Assembly (NCBI RefSeq): GCF_040807025.1
Contig: NC_090942.1
Coordinates: 130,267,247-130,331,246 of the forward strand
Origin: Struthio camelus
Lineage: Eukaryota; Chordata; Aves; Struthioniformes; Struthionidae
DNA length: 64,000 bases
Reading direction: 5' to 3'
This document shows, in pieces, positions 10,202-23,538 of this stretch (position 1 is its first letter; every line of letters starts with the position of its first letter). The notes under the pieces were generated by a model. It did not search any database. It was not told where the DNA came from and was given only the letters and a program-made list of their open reading frames with translations. The position numbers and the translations under genes were made by a program.

Positions 10202-13200
10202 CCAGAAGTCTTCTTAATGACATCAACACCTGAAAAATTCAAGTACAAATTTCTCCACATAGGGCCTTTAGAAAAGAATAAAATTAAAGAATATTGAACT
10301 GGAATTTTTTATACAGACAAAAGAAGTCTTTTTGCACACACAAAAGAAATCATATCATTGAATCTTGGCAGTTAAAAACAATAGCAGTGCAGAGTTTTCA
10401 TGAAGTGCAGGATCATTGTACCAGGGATAAAAAGTAACCAAGCAAAATCTAACATGGCCAGTGTTCCTCAAGCTTAGGATCCTGAATTCAAGGATCTTCC
10501 ATCCTGATATTCCTTTTTCTTCAGTTACAGAAGTGGAAGAAACTTGACACAGCAAAGAATCTGGATAACTAACTTTGAATATTAGTATTAATTGCCCAGG
10601 ATGCTTATGACTGAAATCTAAAGCAAATGATTACATTGGCATACGCAGACTCATACAAAACTGGACATGTATGTGAATGCCCCCAAAAAAGGTATGGTGC
10701 AGGGGTGGAGTATAGCATAGTTTTTAGAGAAAACTGTATGAATATTTTCAGTTAGGCAGAAGCAAATTTAGACAGATGAAACAGATCAATGGCACAATTA
10801 TTGATAGCTATTTAGGTGCATAAATCAACAAAGGAGTCTTTAATTTCCTTTTACAGTTTTGGATTATGAGAAATACTGGATGAGAAGGTTACTTACTCCT
10901 GAAGGAAAAGTATAGAAATAGCAGTTCCTTTGAGGATCTCTTTCACAGGATTAACATTTAGGTACATATCCAATAAACGTCATTTCTGAGCTTTGCAAAA
11001 TGATTTCAGAAGTCAAACAGAAAAGAGTCACGCTTTGCTCATAACAGCAAAAATTACCTTGTCCAAACCCGTTTCAGCAATAGGATTCTTTGAAAGCACT
11101 GTAACTTTTTATCACTATTAGTCCAAGGAAAATTAGGTTTTGTTCTTCACAGGTGGGATATGGTGCCTGTGCTGGCAGGGTGTATAACTTCTTTGCAAAG
11201 GCATACTCTTTGGGATTCTCATGAGGAATCTTCTGAAAGGCTGATGTGCATTGTCTTTATCACAGCGTGCTTTGACAATAAAATGACTATCTGTCTCAGT
11301 TCATTTGCTGTCTCCAGTGGAAACTGATTTACAGATCTTCCTGCCAGCTCATCTCTTATTTAATCTATCTGCTTATAATTATTCTTGTAATTATCTTATA
11401 AATTATTAGTAGTAGTTTATTTATGTTTAGAGATGGGAATTCTGACTATTGCTCTAACGACAATTGCATCTGGTGTTTTCTTTGTCCCCGTATGATCTGT
11501 TTGCTCAGTCGTACTTTGCTTTGCTCTCCAGACTTACCAGTTTCAACAATTCCCACTATGGTATTTTGGAATCCTTATTACGGTAGGATGCTATGTAACG
11601 TGTTTGCTCTATTTCTGAATATTACCCTTTCTCTACAACACCCAGCCCAAGGTCACGTCAGGCCCCCAGTTTGCTCCCCCTGGGACGGCTGCTAATCAGA
11701 GTCAGTGAAACAACCTCATGAACACTTGCACTAGGGGATTCGGGAAACCTCAAGAATAAAGAGTAAAACTGGCCAATATGGCTTCTTTACAGCTGATTTT
11801 AGAAATGCATATTCCTAATACATTTTTTAATGTTTCAAAATATGAAACATTAAAACAGTTATGGGCAGTTTCTTCATTCTTAGGAACTGTACTGTATTAG
11901 AAAAGATTTCAATAGTGAATATCTGGTTTTATTTCTTTAAGTGACAGAAAATGCTGAAAAGCGGTGAGGTACTCCTCGGATAAAGGATCAGGTTTTTAGC
12001 TTTTTACATACGTCACTGAAGATACCCACTTGGCAGTGTGTCTAAAAAACTCTGAAGAAGAGCAAATGAAGTTACAAGATTTAAGGCACCTGCTGCAGGA
12101 AGGGGGGGGTGATAGATACAGATGCTATATGAAAGTGGTCATAAGATTTCATTGCATGAAAGATGCAAGAATGACCCTGAAGGGAGGTTCCTGCACCACC
12201 GTGGGCAACAGGACCCAAAGGAAGAGCAAGCACACAAATCTGATGCTGTAGTTACACCGTCAAGGACAATCGGCGATATATCTGATATTTCACAGTGGTT
12301 TATTTTAATGTCAAAATGGTTCCTGCATAGTTCCAGGTGAGGAACACAAAGCACTAAATTATGTTACTGCCTTTGGCTCCTATTTTCCAAAAAATAACAA
12401 AAAATACTACAGTTTACAACCCTCTCCTGATTCATTGAGTTCCGCTGTCCCTTCTCACATAAAAAGACTATCTCAAGAATGCCATGGAAATTAAAACAGA
12501 ATATATTGTAATTGTGATATATTCTCCCCACATTTATGGGCATATGCCTAAATAATGAGAATCTTCATTTCTCTAACATTATGTTAGTGATATAATATGA
12601 TTCTTTTTAATTGTTATTAACTTATCAGAAAAGGCAACAGCAAAAATTAGGAGGGACAGCAAATAATTAAAGAGGTGGCTGAACTTTTACAGGGAGGGAA
12701 ATTGAAAAGATTGAAGTTCATTTGACAGAAAAGATGAATGAAAAGAGGGATGATAGATGCCTGTAAAATAATGAACAATATAAAAGAGAAAGCCAGAATA
12801 ACTCCCCACCTCCTTCCTCACATTGGCATCCTTTCCATTTTACTGAACTGTGAGCATGTGTCTTGATGAGGCTGTGTATATTACTGGCTTCCGCAAGTGA
12901 TCAATCTTACCGCCCATGTTCTCCTCCCACTCTGATCTTCGAAGGTTTTATACCATTGCTCTGTTTAAACTTTAAACACTTTTGGACAGAAGTTCTTTCA
13001 TCTGGAACATTCCTAGACCACATGAGAACATAATAAATAAACAGTCCTAATAATGTATGCACTTTAAAAGTTTAAAATATACATTTTTTAATATGATTTA
13101 GGTTCTTTAGATTGGATTGCTTTGGACAGAAAGCAGAGCCTGAACTGATCTTGTGATCACCAGGTCGTCTGAACATATGTTATTACAGAATAACTCTTGG

Positions 13201-16200
13201 ATACTGATGAAATGGAAGATATCCATGGCATTTCAATATTATCATAAAAATAAAAACAAATTTTCATGACAACATTTTCTTACTTGCAACAAATTTCTAG
13301 TGCTTTAGTGTAATTTATAGTAATAAAAAATTATAAAAAGCCTCAAAATAATTTGGGGAAAATAAATGAATCCTCAAAATTCACATTTAACCCACGAACA
13401 GAAAGAAAATGTTAACTATGAAAAAGAGATACTTTTGCAGCTTCACACTAACTAAGAGATTTTTCAAGCATATTACCCTTATTCCTCAACTTTTTAATAA
13501 AGGCACTAATAGTCTCTGTGACATGGTAAATACCATCGGAGCTGCAAGAAAACAGAAGACTATGTTCTCCAACTGGTGAAAACAGTTTCCTCCAAGAAGC
13601 CATTGAGTCTTTTCTATAAAGGTAACCCAGAATGGCATCCAGGAAGTTTAAAAAAAATTTTTTTCCATTTTTTAAAATAAAATTTTAATTCTAAAAACTT
13701 GAAATTGCTTATTGCAAGTTATTTCTAGTTGTAGTGCTTTCTTGCACATGTATATGGCACAATTATACAATGTAAGTTCCACGGTCCTTTCTCAATGATT
13801 GTCACTGGGAGTACATGCACTCGCAAATTTTGTTGAACATGATTTTGGATTGTTAAATTGAGTCTACATGCAAATTAGTTTTCATGTTGGATAGTAACTG
13901 CCTGGAGGCAACTGTACTGGGAGTAATAGCTGAACATAATTTGACAACCTTTAGGAAAAATAATCTTTTATCTTTCTTGGGGATTCCATAGTAAGATTTG
14001 TCTCATTTGCTCTTATATCAGGTTTTTGCCTACCAGTTATTCATTTGGAATCGAATACCTTTTTCGTTCTATTGAGCATTCAGAAGTCTATTATAAGGCT
14101 GTAATATATTCTATACATTCAAGCAGCACCTGAATTGTGTGCCTGCTATTACTGTGTAACATTAAGCTGTATGTTAACAGGTGAATCAGTAAATGTGTTT
14201 AATCTTTCTACAGTGAAACTGTTCCTTGTCTCCACCAAAAGCTGAGATCAGTTTTCAGGCATATAGATGAAGACCCCCTTTATTCACATGAGAGGTAGGT
14301 ACTTCTTTAATCTTTCACACTGTAATCTTACTATTCCTGAGCAGATGAGCATTTTCAGGGTGTGGAAGGTGTTTGCTGGCCGACTGCAGCTCTCATTTGA
14401 CTCCTTTAGAAGGAAGTAGCAACTTACTGGGAAGGAGGTGCTGTTGCACTGCAGAAACCATGGGCTAAAGGGACTTAGAGAACAAGCTATGAAAATGGGG
14501 GAAAGTGGGAACAAACAGGCTTGCTTGGACAAAAGGATCTATTTCATCACCTGTACTGGAACCCATTCCCCTCATGGTGGAAAAAGTGGAAAATACGTCT
14601 TTTGTTTCTCTCCAGCTTATATTTTAAAGAAAAGAATGCAAGATGCGATCCAGGAAGGAATGCTCAGATGAATAATTGTTAAGTCTCTTACTTTTTGTGT
14701 CTGAGTGAGATTTTCTGTCTGAAGAAGGACGAGACAAACAGATCGTTTGAAAAACACGAATTAGAAAAGAAGTCTTCCAGAACGCTTTTGCAGAGAGGCC
14801 CAGGACTGTATACCTGTACAGGGTATATTTCTTTCTTTCAAATTCCTGTTCAGTTTACTGGAATTTTTAGTGTATATAATATGCATTTATTTATTTATTT
14901 TTACAAATGCCTGAGCTATATTTCTGTATAATACCTTCAAACGAAAAAGATTTATGCTGTTATCCTGCCCTTCTTTCTTCTAGTGTGTGTATGTTTGATG
15001 CTTACCCAACACCGCTAGCTTTTTGGCCTGTCCAATTTAAATGCACAAAGTTACCAAGTTTCTACCACATCCTCAAAGAGACCATTTCCCCCATACTCTT
15101 GTTCCATAGTGTATCCTGCTACTATTTTTAGTCTTGCTGTTTTCTACATATTTTAACTTGTGATAAATGTCTTTTTTTCCCAAGACTTTAAGAGGACTAT
15201 CTGATAAAAGTTAAACTGCTTGCCTAGCATTTTCCCTTGTTATATTTCCCATTAATTTGAGGGTTATTTTTTTTCCTTCCGGCGTGAAAGTGAGTATAGT
15301 CTAGATACAAAACTGTCTTCAATAACATATTCTGAAAAACAACACAGCAAAGAGGACCATACTCTCTTTGGGAATTAACATCTGCAGGTAGTAGTTCTCT
15401 TTCATAAATCATAAGATGGAATATGTGACTTGGGTTATACTGCTGAGTTTAGGAGTTAAAAATATCCTTTCTCGTTCATGAGGATCCGAGGCACCAGAAG
15501 ACATACAATATAAACTCTGAGATGCATATGTATAGTATTTAGCATCTGAATTAGTGAAAACTGAAATATTAATGGACAGACAAATTAGTACACCTTTATT
15601 CTAGTTCATTAGCATAGTCCAAGCTCTGCTTCAGTTATTTCACAGAGCTATTCGTGGACCAGGATACAGGTGCGGCTAAAGGCTCAGGAATCATTCTTAC
15701 TTCTATTTTTTATCTTTCAATTGGAAAGATGCATCTAGCTCTACTATAAGAATAGTCAAAAGGAACAGGACTAAATTATTTTGTGCTGCACCTAGACTGT
15801 GCTCGCCCTCATGGGCCAAATCACTTGTACCAGAGACAACGCAGTTCTGCTGCCTTTTGAGCTCCTGGCACCAAGAAAACTGAAATGAAGCATTTGTCAC
15901 CTTTCTTCTTTCTTCCTTGCCATCTGAGGGCTGTTCCAACATAAACCTGATTGCCTGTGTTCTGATGTCTGCAACTGCACATGAAGACTAAATCTTGGCA
16001 GTAGCGTTTGGTAGTTTATGAAACAAATCGATTACACAGACAAAAAATAACCCAAAGAGAAGTAGCCAGTTGCAGCTTTTAAGGTTTTCATCGCAGGTGA
16101 CACAGACTGACATTCGAGGTCTTTTACTGACTTTAACTTCTTGAAAGTGTATTCTTGTTAACATGCAGAGTCCTTTTGAGACCTCTGGTTACAAAGTACA

Positions 16201-16459
16201 GGCTACTCAGAAATGTATGTGCTGCATAGCCTATCCATCTGCTTGGATGGCACTGGTATATCTTTTAAGATTCGCTTGCCGGTGTTCAAGTGTAGCTTAC
16301 ATAGAACTTTTTTGTCTTTCTGCCTATAGACTTTATTTAAATGATTATTACTTAATATTGTGCCTCAATTCTCTATCTGTACTAGAGAATCAACATTATA
16401 TCTTCGTTCTTTCTGGAGAATTGATTGCTAATATTAGATCTTTTTTTTGAAGATATAGA
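10202..16459. other. Unique AT-rich noncoding DNA
   Basis: No gene, tRNA or clear transposon is recognised. Open frames (for example 11423-11695, 12030-12251, 14695-14931) are short and lack family signatures or paired splice sites. A strong hairpin at 11825-11855 is listed separately. A T/A-rich block at about 13640-13700 is a simple low-complexity patch. Confidence 0.55.
11825..11855. repeat. Perfect 13-bp hairpin
   Basis: TTTTAATGTTTCA (11825-11837) and TGAAACATTAAAA (11843-11855) are exact reverse complements around the loop AAATA. No T-tract or gene context suggests a known function. Confidence 0.92.
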
Positions 16460-17126
16460 GCTGCAGCAGGACAGGCTAGGGGCTGGCCTGCTGGAAAGCA
16501 GCTCTGCAGAGAAGGACCTGGCAGTCCTGGTGGACAAGTTAAGCATGAGGCAGCAATGTGCCCTTGTGGCCAAGAAGGCCAATGGGATCCTGGGTTACAT
16601 TAGGAAGAGTGTTGCCAGCAGGTGGAGGGAGGTGATCCTGCCCCTCTCCTCAGCCCTGGGGAGGCCTCACCTGGAGTACTGGGTCCAGTTCTGGGCTCCC
16701 CAGTCCAAGAGAGACACGGCACTCCTGGAGAGAGTCCAGCGGAGGGCTACAAAGATGATTAGAGGGCTGGAGCACCTCTCCTCTGAAGAAAGGCTGCAAG
16801 AGCTGGGCCTGTTCAGCCTGGAGAAGAGAAGATTGAGAGGGGATCTCATCAACGTGTACAAGTATCTGAAGGGGGAGTGTCAAGAGGATGAGGCCAGCCT
16901 CTTCTCCGTGGTGCCCAGCAACAGGACAAGAGGCAATGGGCAGAAACTGAACCACAGGAAGTTCCATCTGAACCTGAGGAAAAACATCTTTCCTGTGAGG
17001 GTGACAGAGGCACGGAGACAGACAGAGGTGCCTCTCCTGCACAGGTTGCCCAGAGAGGTAGTGGGGTCTCCTTCGCTGGAGATATTCAAAACCCGCCTGG
17101 GTGTGATCCTGGGAAACATGCTCTAG
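16425..17126 (+). pseudogene. CR1 ORF2 C-terminal remnant, 233-codon open frame
   Basis: This is the longest open frame in the window. From about residue 14 onward it is the C-terminal region of CR1 ORF2, after the polymerase core: [99 protein letters not shown] and REVV, ending ILGNML. No endonuclease or polymerase motif is included, so it is not active alone. The first dozen codons are flanking DNA that happens to be in frame. Near residues 194-204 there are about 24 extra bases relative to copy 3; they keep the frame and form an inverted repeat. It may be open simply because the copy is young. Confidence 0.9.
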
Positions 17127-17211
17127 AGGACCCCGCTTGAGCAGGGAGGTTGGACTAGATGATCTCCAGAGGTCCCTTTCAACCTCAACCATTCTGTGAT
17201 TCTGTGATTCT
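16460..17211 (+). mobile_element. CR1 LINE fragment, 5'-truncated, young (copy 2)
   Basis: About 750 bp of the CR1 3' end. It starts abruptly inside ORF2 and ends in the CR1 3' UTR, with GGTTGGACTAGATGATCTCC (17150-17169) followed by ACCATTCTGTGATTCTGTG and a final TGATTCTGAG. It is very close in sequence to the matching part of copy 3 at 27.47-28.13 kb, so both belong to the same recent subfamily. Severe 5' truncation is the usual outcome of target-primed reverse transcription. I see no clear target-site duplication, which is usual for CR1. Confidence 0.97.
17006..17035. repeat. Inverted repeat within an insertion in CR1 copy 2
   Basis: AGAGGCAC (17006-17013) and GTGCCTCT (17028-17035) are reverse complements with 14 bases between. 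Copy 3 has only about nine bases between GTGACAGAG and AGGTTGCCC, whereas this copy has about 33, so the hairpin lies in extra sequence. Confidence 0.8.
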
Positions 17212-17914
17212 GAGTACTAGTTTGAAATGAAACGATTAAGCTATGTCTATGCCACTTGGAAAGGGAGGCATCCAAATTTGTTCTTCCATTTATGCAGTTG
17301 CCTGCCATGCAGTGTCCCCAGAGGGTATGATGATAGCCACTCTGAAATGTATACTTGCAGCCTAGAGGTAAAGAAGACAATTAAATCTGATCCCAAGAAT
17401 AATTATAAGGCCGTCTTTTACAGATAATACAAATACAATCTTCTAATCAGCCAAAGACTCTTCACCTCAGTGCAGGTCATGGTAGAACATCAAATGTCAC
17501 AGGAACAAAATATAAAATGTGAGAGAGACAAACAGCATGAGAGTCTGAAAGAAAATATCTATGTGTAGTTAGGTATTTTCTGTTGCAGAATATCCAAAGT
17601 ATATTTTTAACTTTGAGTGTGAGAAAAATACTCAGGGTTCTGTCATATTTTTATTTCCCTCTATAATGGAAAAAAAGCTGCAATTTTATGTTAAGATTGT
17701 CTCATATACCATTGTTCTAGCACAGAAAAAAATGTTTCTGAAATAAAAGACTAACAGAAGGAAGAAATACTTCATTCAGTATTGTTTTACAAGTAATTCT
17801 GCTTGTGTATTCTGTTACCAAGTACCTTAGTTTTATTAGGCCTGAGACAGGTTTTTTCACCCTCAAGGTCTTGTGTAAGTCCTAGATATAATTTTTAGTG
17901 GATAAATTGTAGCT

Positions 17915-17961
17915 TTGTAGCTTCAATCCAGTCAGTCCAATTGTAGCTTCATCCAGTCAGT
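17915..17961. repeat. Imperfect direct duplication, about 21 bp
   Basis: TTGTAGCTTCAATCCAGTCA (17915-17934) is followed by TTGTAGCTTCATCCAGTCAG (17941-17960), differing by one extra A. Two copies only; a local duplication. Confidence 0.85.
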
Positions 17962-18865
17962 ATATTTAACATTTTAGCGTATTTGCCTTCCGACAACAGT
18001 TACTTTATCATTAAAGGCAGTAGATTTGGGTTTAATTCCATCTAGTCTGTTAGGAAGCCAGGGTTTGCCAACATTCCTCCTAGGATGAAAACTTTGCTGA
18101 TGGTGAAAAGCTCTTTTCTGCTCTTCAGGGATCTCTCACCCTCTCTATCTCTCCTTTGGTTGATGGTGTTGTACAGCAAATTGTCTTCCCTAACCGAACA
18201 CAGGAGGAATAGAAACACCGTGAAAACTGTGTCTACTGGCTCTAGAAGTGAGGTCAAAATGAAAAACCAGAAGTATCACAGTAAGTCAAGAACAGTGGAG
18301 GAAAGCACTAGAAAAGGTTGAAGCAGGAGCCGTATTTTGCTGTTGAGAGTTAGAATGAGGTTGTAGTCAATTTACAGCTTCTGAGGAAGCTGCAAGGACT
18401 GGCAGCTTCTGGGAGCGAATGTAGATGAGCCTTGAACTGAGACATCAGTAGATGCTCTTTGTATGGAAATGTGCAGATTCTGATTCCCATTTAACTCAAG
18501 CTAAATTGTAAACCTGAGAAACTCAAAATCTCCCACTGGCCTTAAGAACCACAGGACAACTGTTGTTTAAACTTTTGAGTTATAACCCCTTTAGTCACTG
18601 TGCCTAGATCGTCTGAAAACTCCTTTTTTTTTTGAATCTTACCAAAATATCATCTAATTTCAGAAAAGCCTCTTAGTTGCTACTGGATCCACCTGTGATG
18701 CTGTGCTGATAACCAGTGTGCTAGATCTGACAGACTCGGTCAGCAGCACACCTCGATCATGATCTGGTTGCATCATTCCTTTCTTTGGAAGGAAATTTAA
18801 GCAGCCTAGCAGGGAGAAATCTATTGTATATTTCAGCATATTGCTGAACAACCAAGAAACCAGAA

Positions 18866-19265
18866 TTGCATAGCTGTCCTGGGGTGCTGTCACATCCATT
18901 GGGATCCACCCTGGCTGCTAACTACAGCATCCAACTACTGAAAGCACTAGGCTCTAAACTGTGGCAATTCTCTGTGGCAAATAGCAAGGTGTTCACATTC
19001 ACGCCGTGCGGGCTGCAGTGCTCCACATTCACCTTTGCAAGTGTCACTGCCAGGTTCAGGCCCGTAGCTCCAGGACTTTCCCCTGCCACCATGGTGAGAG
19101 TAACCCTGAGGGAAAGCCCCAAGGCAATGGGCCACGAGGAGTCAGCCGAGGAAATAGCTGAGCAGTATAAAATCGACCATACTGATTTAGGTGTTGGTGA
19201 CAACAGCTGCTGGTTGTTACCTCCATAGGCCATAAGCACTTCAGAGCGTGGCTGTCAGGGGGCAA
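18866..19265. other. GC-richer patch with overlapping open frames on both strands
   Basis: This patch is richer in G+C and CpG than its flanks. It carries a 120-codon plus frame (18866-19228) and a 105-codon minus frame (18922-19239). The plus strand has a textbook Kozak context, GCCACCATGG, at 19087-19096, opening a frame that starts MVRVTLRESPKAMGHEESA and runs to 19228. The minus frame includes LNLAVTLAKVNVEHCSPHG. I recognise neither. Possible explanations are an old retrocopy or repeat, an unrecognised exon, or chance in a GC-rich island. Confidence 0.25.
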
Positions 19266-22200
19266 AAGGAAGAGAAAAGCTGCTTGGGATCGTCTTCTGC
19301 TGCCACTTCATGGGGTGGCATTTGGGGTGATTTGCCTACAAGGCCACCTCTCACGAGTTAGAAGTCTCTGTGAAAACATCAGATAACCATCAGACTAAGT
19401 GAGAAGAAAGTCACAGAAATTCTACATTCTGCTTAGTGAGCTAGGCATGATAGCCATGCTAGTGAAATAGTCATCCTAGCAAAAGCATGGCAAATAGAAT
19501 AAACGCTTTATCCTGTACACTCAGATCTACTTTGTCTACTCTAATACTGCTGTTCTGTGGATAAAATCATATTTGTCAGCTCATTTTTAAATATTGACAG
19601 TATTAGAGGATTGTGTGATTCCTGAGAGGATTTAGCAGCTATATTTGACAACACTCAAGCAGTTAACAAAGCATAGTAGAATTAAGTAAAATGAATCTTT
19701 ATATTCAGTCCTCAGTGATGATAGTCTAGTTTTCAGAATTCAGACATGACATAACTGAGACCAAACATATATGGTTAAAAAACTCACAAAGAGCTTAAAA
19801 AAAGGAAGGTTTGCATTTTTGGTATGGCTGAGAAAAAGTAGATAATTAGAGCTAGAGAGAGCAGATTAAATTACAGCCATTTCTCTTGCGTGAATTTTTA
19901 TATGGTATATACAAGGAGCTACAAGTTTAATTGCACAAACTAGCCTTTGACTAATGAACTCCCTGCTCTTGTCCTCTAGTTGTAGATGGTAAAAGTTTTC
20001 ATGTTTATTATCAGATGAAGCTTTTTTTTTTATTTTTATTTTTTACTACGGAGTTTGTTCTAAGAGTGTTTACAGTCTTAAGAAATGAATTAAACCTACA
20101 GTTTTCTGCCTTATTGGCCAAATTTGTTTTGGTTTGATTCTGTTTTTCCATATGCTTTTATAAAATAGCAATATATTAGTAAACGAGAGGTTAGAAGAAC
20201 GCATATAAAAACAGCCTAGATAACTCCAGCTGAAAGAAAAATATGCAGTCTCATCACTGTAATAATAAATTATTTACAAGTCTATTTACACAAATTAGCA
20301 GCACAGAATAGCTGAGTAAGTGGAGGGTGATGCTAAAGGCCTTGAAAATAGTTGTGATTATGACTAGCTTTCAGAGTTTAGACCACTGGGCTGTTGAACC
20401 TAAAAAAAATCTAATAATCTGTGGCTTTCCAGAAGATTTTCAGGAGTAATTCTGCAACAAGTTGGACACTAGCTGTTCTGGGAAAAAACAAAAGCAAAAA
20501 CAAAAAACCAGGCCAAACTCAAAGGAAATAGGGAGCAAGAGAGGAAAATCCAAATAAAACTGTAGCACTGGGGTCTGTCTGACACAGGCTGCAGAGGAAT
20601 GACAGAAGTTGAGAGGCAAACTGTGTGGGAGATACGTGAGCTCAGTGGTGAGCCCAAAGGTCAGTGAAGTCTATATTTCATTTGAAGATTGAGTCTGTAA
20701 TGAGAAATTCTTCTAATAAAACTTAGACAGGGGAGCCACAAGCAGAGGAAGGAGATGACAAGACATGGGCTAGGGTCTTCACCTTTATAGTACTTCTGGT
20801 ACTCCTCTAAACTCTGCTGGGGAATTCAGCGGCTTTGAGACAGATTTGTAACATGTAAAAGACACCTTAAAGCAATTCTAGGATACTTTTCAGCTTGCTT
20901 TGTACTCTACAGCACAATGATCTGAACCCCATTTTCTCTAGAAAAGCTGAAATGATTTATTTTGATATATTTTGAGTAGTTCTTCAGATTTTCATTTCAA
21001 AGTGTAAAAACCAACAAAATAACAAAAAATATGAGTCAATTAGGCAAAATTTCCTACCCTTTCAAAAGATCTTTCTTCATTTCAGAATTGAAACAGAACC
21101 TATTATTTGCACTGCTCTATCTTTAGTGATATGTGTCACTTCAAACTCAGAATAACCTTGGTTAGAAAGCAAATAGTGACTGACAATGAAGCTTTTAATT
21201 AAATGAGTTGATTCTGTTGAACATAATGGTATCTCCAAACTCATCTATTTTAGACAACTTTTCCAATTTGAGCTTCATTCCAGGATCTGTGAATGCAGAA
21301 CTAATTTTTATTTCAAAGAACCAATTATTCTGTTTGGTACTGAAGCATGCTATAAAGACAGATAGCTATTTTCTCTTAAATTCAAGTAGTATGTCTAGCC
21401 AGTGGCATCTTTATTGATAGCAAATTTGCAACAAGACAAAACACATCTCCTGTTTCTATTCTGGGCCTCATACAGCTTCAGTTCACCTTCCAACGCAGTT
21501 AGGCTAATGAAAAGTCGAGTATCAAGTTGGAAATAAATGTCCATCTTATTTACTTCTTTTCACATTGTAACTTCCTCCACACATAGGGATAATTAATAGA
21601 TGTGTGGAGAGAACAGTAGTCCTCTCATAGAAAAACAGGTTTAGAGGAGCTTCATAGGACAGCAAAACCTTCAGTATATTATTTTGCCATTAGGCAGAAA
21701 AATTTGTCCTTCTTGATCAAGCAAGTAGGATATTTAACCCCCAGATTCTGCTGTGGGGGTCATCTGCCACCACAAAATTCAAAACTATCTTGTCTTTCCT
21801 CTGACCAGTGAAATTCTGTGAGCTCCTCTATGAGTAACACCTGTCCAACCCTGACCAGCTCATGGAAGTGATTCAGAATGAGAAGCACAAAATAAAAGGT
21901 CAAACACATGAAGAAGAGTAGCAAAATTTCTTCTTGTATTCTGGGAACTCATCCTCTGGAAATAACAAAGGAGAGACTTACATTGTACTGTGAGGTCACA
22001 GGTTTGGCATGAGGACTTGATGTCCAATGAATAGGACAAATGCAACCAAAAAGTTGCACTGTAGGTAGGGAAGCAGCAGTGCCATTTCACAAGATAATGA
22101 TAAGACTTGATCTAAAAACTTTTGAGAATTCTGATCACTTGTATTTAATTATGATATAGTTTTCAGCAAGAATGGGTTCAGAGAAAGGTTATTACTATGA

Positions 22201-23500
22201 CCGCAACAACAGGATTCCGATCTCAAGAGATTAGATCAAAATAATTTGACTTCATTTTAGAAGGTAAAATGATTCAAAGGATTGTGAGAATAACCGAGAG
22301 TAAGAAGACATAGTTAAGCTAAAGGACAATGCTGCACAAAAAGCAATTGGCGTATAAGCTATCAACAGACTTAATCTGGAAATAGACAGGTTTCGTGTCA
22401 TCAGCAGATGAAGAGCCTTTCCCTTTCTCTAAAATAATAGTGTATAAATTCATTTTAGAATGTACTGAATCATCTTTTACAAAAACAATTATATGATGTG
22501 ATTGTCTGCAGTGGCAAAGGAGGCAGGATATGATAAAGCAGGAGATTCTTTTTAGTCTTAAACTCCTGTACCGCTAAATGACTTTTCCGCATAGTTTGCT
22601 CTCCAAAGCTAATGCAAGTATCTCAGCTCCTAGGTAGGCATATAGTTGATGGTATAGGAGATGTAGCAGACTATGTACTTTTCCCTGGCTTGGTCCCTTC
22701 TTTGGAAGTGGACCGTAAATCTACACAGCGTGCCACATAAAGTGTCAAGAATGAATCATTTTTTATGAAGGAAAGGACTGGTGAATGCTCTTATTTCCTC
22801 TAACAGGCGTCCCTTTACTGCGAGGATGCAGACTAGCAAAGGCTTAGGGGGTTATCTGCTCACATGTGCAGTAGGTTGCATGTTACAAAGCCTTCTTTGG
22901 TCCTTAGAGGACAAATAGCATTGTTTCCTTCCCTAGAAAGAAACTCCCTGCTTGTCTGAAATGATGCATGTAAGAAGAGGAAGCCTTCAGAGATCCAAGG
23001 CCTTCTGGACCAGGAGGGATTTTCTTTTTAATTGTTTGGTTCTAGGCATTTAGATTTGTTAAATGTGAAGCCAAGGCAGAAGAAGCACAGTAGGTTGTTA
23101 ATCATTAAAGAAAACACTAGGTAGTGCGACAACCGTGGGGAGTGAGCCAGAAAAAAAAACATATATGCATACATAATCACTGCTGTTTCTTTCTATATGT
23201 CAGTCTGAGAATGCTCTATCTCCACTTTTTATTGCACACAGTATTTGAGCTGTCACTGTACTGCATAGAAATTCTGAGGGAGGTGTCAAAACACAGTATG
23301 GAAAAAACTATTTTGAAACAGAGAAGAAGGAATGATTTTCCATAAATGTTCTGTAAGAGAGTAAGAAATTACTCTTCAGTCAGTTCACACAGTCTGGTTT
23401 CTGAAACAGTCAGTTTGTAGTGAAAGGAAAGTATTGTTACAGGTAAAGCAATTCCTATTCTATACCATAACTCTCCTTGGTTCGGTTTTAGTTGAAATAA

Positions 23501-23538
23501 ATATGTATGTATGTGTGTGTGTATACACACATACACCC
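23501..23538. repeat. TATG/GT-AC microsatellite with palindromic centre
   Basis: ATGTATGTATGTGTGTGTG leads into TGTGTGTATACACACA, a perfect 16-bp palindrome, then TACAC. It is a simple repeat able to form a cruciform or Z-DNA-prone tract. Confidence 0.9.

Noticed and set aside
16650..17192. 180-codon minus-strand open frame
   Set aside because: It is the antisense shadow of CR1 copy 2; the plus strand carries the recognised ORF2 residues.
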